This document shows positions 14,932-16,612 of a stretch of 16,612 nt of DNA, in pieces. A program made the position numbers and the translations under genes. Numbering within the stretch: position 1 is the stretch's first letter; each line of letters begins with the position of its first letter. Source of the DNA: Acidobacteriota bacterium (GTDB lineage: Bacteria > Acidobacteriota > Terriglobia > Terriglobales > Acidobacteriaceae); the NCBI GenBank assembly GCA_021851625.1, contig JAJZCX010000004.1:1-16612 (forward strand), in the 5' to 3' direction. The notes below the pieces were generated by a model, which saw only the letters and a list, made by a program, of their open reading frames with translations, searched no databases and was not told where the DNA came from.

Positions 14932-15945
14932 ATGAGCATCTTCTCTGGTCCGGGCCGCATGCGCGCGCTGCTGCGTCTGGTGCTGGCCGTGGCCTTCTAC
15001 GTTGTCGCGCAATCCGTAGCCGCACAGGCTGCGCGGGGCTTTCATGCCGACGATGGAGATTCGCTGCTGCGCAATCTCTTTCTATTGTTTATGGAAATTG
15101 TCGGCTTCGGTGCCATGGGCCTGCTCTTCGATCGGCAACGCCAGCCCTTGCGCGCCATGGGATTGCTGCGGCAACCCGATGCAGAGGCCGGGGCGCTGCG
15201 CCAGTTTGCCATGGGAGCAGCGCTTGGCTGGGGCATGGTGGCGGCGCTGATGCTGCCCATCGCGCTGAGCGGCGGACTGTATGTGCATCTCTGGCTCACC
15301 CCGCGCGCCTGTGTGTTGTTTGCGATCCAGTTGGTCACGCTGGCCCTGGCCGCGCTGGCCAATGAAGTCGTCTTTCGCGGCTATCCATTCCAAAGATTGA
15401 CGGAGACCATCGGCCCGGTTGCGGCCACGCTGCTGGCCTGCGTAGTGTTCGGTCTGCTGCGCAGTGAAACCCCCGACGCGGGCACGGCGGGCATCTGGGT
15501 GAGCGCCATTGCCGCCCTGCTGCTAACGTTGGCCTATCTGCGCACGCGCGCGCTGTGGCTGCCCTGGGGAATTCACTTTGCTTGGCTGGCCAGCATGGGC
15601 CTGCTCTTTGGTCTGCCGCTGGCGGGCAATACCGACAATTCCAGCTTGATCCAGTGCAACGCCTACGGCCCGCATTGGCTGACCGGCGGCGATTACGGCC
15701 CAGAGGCCGGGTGGCTGGCCGCGTGGGTTCTGCTGGCGGGCATCTTTGTGTTGCTGCGCATGACGCGCAACATTGCATGGCGGATGCAGCAGCCGATCTT
15801 GCATCCGGCAGGCATCGCCGTGGAGATTGGGCAGCATCCTCCCATGGCCTCTCCGACCACGGCCAAGGAAGAAGCCGCCGCGCCATCGCTGGTGCAGATT
15901 GTTCCGCTCGCCACTCCGCCTGCGCCTGAAGACACACACCGCTAA
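14932..15945 (+). CDS. CPBP-family (CAAX protease-like) membrane protein with substituted active-site residues
   Basis: This 337-residue polytopic protein has about eight membrane segments and starts 7 bp after accA, with AAGG 4 nt upstream of the ATG. Fold markers of the CPBP/Abi glutamic membrane protease family are visible: NEVVFRGYPFQRL (144-156), VVFGLLRSE (171-179) and LWLPWGIHFAWLASMGLLFGLPL (208-230). Active members have EExxxR, FxxxH and HxxxN/D. Here the first Glu is Asn144, the His of the second motif appears to be Arg177, and after His215 the expected Asn is Leu219. Only Glu145, Arg149 and His215 remain. It is therefore probably not a working protease. The C-terminal 50 residues are a soluble Pro/Ala-rich tail. 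Non-catalytic CPBP proteins can act as partners or chaperones of membrane proteins; that role here is a guess. Confidence 0.82.
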   Translation: MSIFSGPGRMRALLRLVLAVAFYVVAQSVAAQAARGFHADDGDSLLRNLFLLFMEIVGFGAMGLLFDRQRQPLRAMGLLRQPDAEAGALRQFAMGAALGWGMVAALMLPIALSGGLYVHLWLTPRACVLFAIQLVTLALAALANEVVFRGYPFQRLTETIGPVAATLLACVVFGLLRSETPDAGTAGIWVSAIAALLLTLAYLRTRALWLPWGIHFAWLASMGLLFGLPLAGNTDNSSLIQCNAYGPHWLTGGDYGPEAGWLAAWVLLAGIFVLLRMTRNIAWRMQQPILHPAGIAVEIGQHPPMASPTTAKEEAAAPSLVQIVPLATPPAPEDTHR

Positions 15946-16188
15946 CCCTCATTCGCAACTGGATGCATCCGGGATGGAAGCCTCGGCCTGTTTCCTGATA
16001 AACTTTCAGAGGAACAGCATTGCAGTGGCCCGTTGCTTCCACCTGTCTGCGGTTCAAGCCAGCAAACAGACGCACACCCAGCCGGAGAGACGCAGTTCCC
16101 GCGTGCAGTTTCCAGCCGCGCGGAGAGGTTGCGCACACGATGTCGGGACCAGGGCGCGCTGCACATACGTTTTGAGGAGAGACCCATC

Positions 16189-16368
16189 ATGGCCAAGATT
16201 GCCAAGACCGCTGACCGCAAAAAGGTCATGGACACCACCAAGAGCACCGACTGCCCCAAGTGCTCCAAGCCCACACGCATTGTGAAGCGTGTCAAAGACC
16301 GCGAGCACGGCACGCCCGGCGGCGTGTACATCTCCTGCTCCGTTTGCGAATTTTTCGAAAAGCTCTAA
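16189..16368 (+). CDS. Small zinc-ribbon protein
   Basis: The ATG at 16189 gives 59 residues and has a strong ribosome site, GAGGAG with a 9-nt spacer. The N-terminal 20 residues are basic (MAKIAKTADRKKVMD). Two Cys pairs, CPKC (22-25) and CSVC (50-53), are 24 residues apart and would hold one zinc as in rubredoxin-type ribbons. The loop between them is basic (RIVKRVKDREHGTPGG). The chain ends CEFFEKL. It has its own terminator and no partner gene, which suggests an abundantly made, stand-alone protein that could contact nucleic acid or ribosome. I do not recognise a named family. The open frame reaches upstream to 16033, but that part has no start support. Confidence 0.82.
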   Translation: MAKIAKTADRKKVMDTTKSTDCPKCSKPTRIVKRVKDREHGTPGGVYISCSVCEFFEKL

Positions 16369-16379
16369 CCCGTTTCCAA

Positions 16380-16418
16380 GCGGAGGCCAATCTTTTTTCG
16401 GATGGCCTCTGCGTTTTT
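16380..16418 (+). terminator. Intrinsic terminator after the zinc-ribbon gene
   Basis: GCGGAGGCCA (16380-16389) pairs with TGGCCTCTGC (16403-16412) over 10 bp with one G-U pair. The run GTTTTT (16413-16418) follows directly. It starts 11 nt after the stop codon. This is the clearest rho-independent terminator in the window. Confidence 0.8.
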
Positions 16419-16510
16419 GTGTGGGCATGAATCAGCCCGCCGCATTGCTCCGCATCCGCACGCAGTGCCTACGATTCTGAGCTGCCTTGGGATTCGGGGA
16501 GTCGTTTTCC

Positions 16511-16612
16511 ATGCCGACACACGTACGTTCCCACGCGAAGATCAACCTTGGACTGGCGATTGGCCCGGCGCGGGCCGATGGCTTCCACGCGCTGGCGACG
16601 ATTTATCAAACT
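16511..16612 (+). CDS. ispE: 4-diphosphocytidyl-2-C-methyl-D-erythritol kinase, N-terminus (cut by window end)
   Basis: Only the first 34 residues are present. After a short lead, AKINLGLAIGPARADGFHAL matches the start of IspE, where the Lys of 'AK.NL' helps bind substrate and 'RADG.H.L.T..Q' is the family signature. IspE is a GHMP-type kinase that phosphorylates CDP-methylerythritol in the MEP pathway to isoprenoid precursors. GGGGAG (16496-16501) lies 9 nt before the ATG and decides the start. A weak promoter may lie at 16445-16475 (TTGCTC, 19-bp spacer, TACGAT). The gene is separated from the zinc-ribbon gene by a terminator, so it is probably transcribed on its own. Confidence 0.9.
   Translation, partial: MPTHVRSHAKINLGLAIGPARADGFHALATIYQT

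Noticed and set aside
15946..16188. Possible gene or RNA in the gap between the CPBP and zinc-ribbon genes
   Set aside because: The open frames here lack start signals and protein-like composition, and I saw no tRNA, riboswitch-like structure or good promoter pair. It is probably only a leader or promoter region.
1..16612. Search for CRISPR arrays, transposases, integrases, toxin-antitoxin or phage-defence genes
   Set aside because: No regularly spaced repeats, terminal inverted repeats or matching protein motifs were found; the window looks like stable chromosomal content.

Overview
The window reads as a stretch of chromosome from an Acidobacteriota bacterium, most likely of the Terriglobia/Acidobacteriaceae type. 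The evidence is its fairly high GC content, a large Oar-like TonB-dependent receptor with an N-terminal carboxypeptidase-regulatory-like domain, exported proteins with an 'LPDAP' stretch after the signal peptide, and a Tes/MSS-like radical SAM protein. This assignment is inference from protein style. There is no rRNA or other phylogenetic marker here, and no tRNA, CRISPR array, insertion sequence or phage gene was seen.

Layout, left to right. (1) Positions 1-1687, minus strand: the N-terminal 562 residues of a membrane-anchored fusion of a GH18-like domain and a NodB polysaccharide deacetylase, cut by the window edge. It has its own well-formed sigma70-type promoter. (2) Positions 1768-3168, plus strand, divergent: a polytopic GT39-like glycosyltransferase. 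A 14-bp perfect hairpin covers its stop codon and probably ends transcription from both sides. (3) Positions 3258-7456, minus strand: a tight five-gene cluster in transcription order mutY, exported protein, serS, small single-TM protein, LolA-like protein. (4) Positions 7578-9671, minus strand: a 697-residue radical SAM protein of the archaeal tetraether synthase / bacterial membrane-spanning-lipid synthase type, separated from mutY by a strong hairpin. (5) Positions 9672-10064: a long divergent intergenic region carrying two near-identical 12-bp sites exactly 20 bp apart. (6) Positions 10065-12929, plus strand: the TonB-dependent receptor. It converges with an exported protein of unknown function on the minus strand (12941-13873). 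(7) Positions 14079-15945, plus strand: a short, divergent AccA (acetyl-CoA carboxyltransferase alpha) with a CPBP-family membrane protein 7 bp downstream whose catalytic residues are substituted. (8) Positions 16189-16368: a 59-residue zinc-ribbon protein with a strong Shine-Dalgarno and its own terminator. (9) Position 16511 to the end: the start of ispE.

The genes mostly serve the cell envelope and core functions: exopolysaccharide or glycan handling, outer-membrane transport, lipoprotein-type trafficking, lipid synthesis (AccA-like, Tes-like, IspE), translation (SerS) and DNA repair (MutY). The most interesting items are the Tes-like radical SAM enzyme, a candidate for the head-to-head coupling that makes membrane-spanning iso-diabolic-type lipids; the AccA variant coupled to an apparently dead CPBP protease; the GH18-deacetylase fusion; and a possible unannotated membrane-protein tail antisense to the end of the glycosyltransferase.
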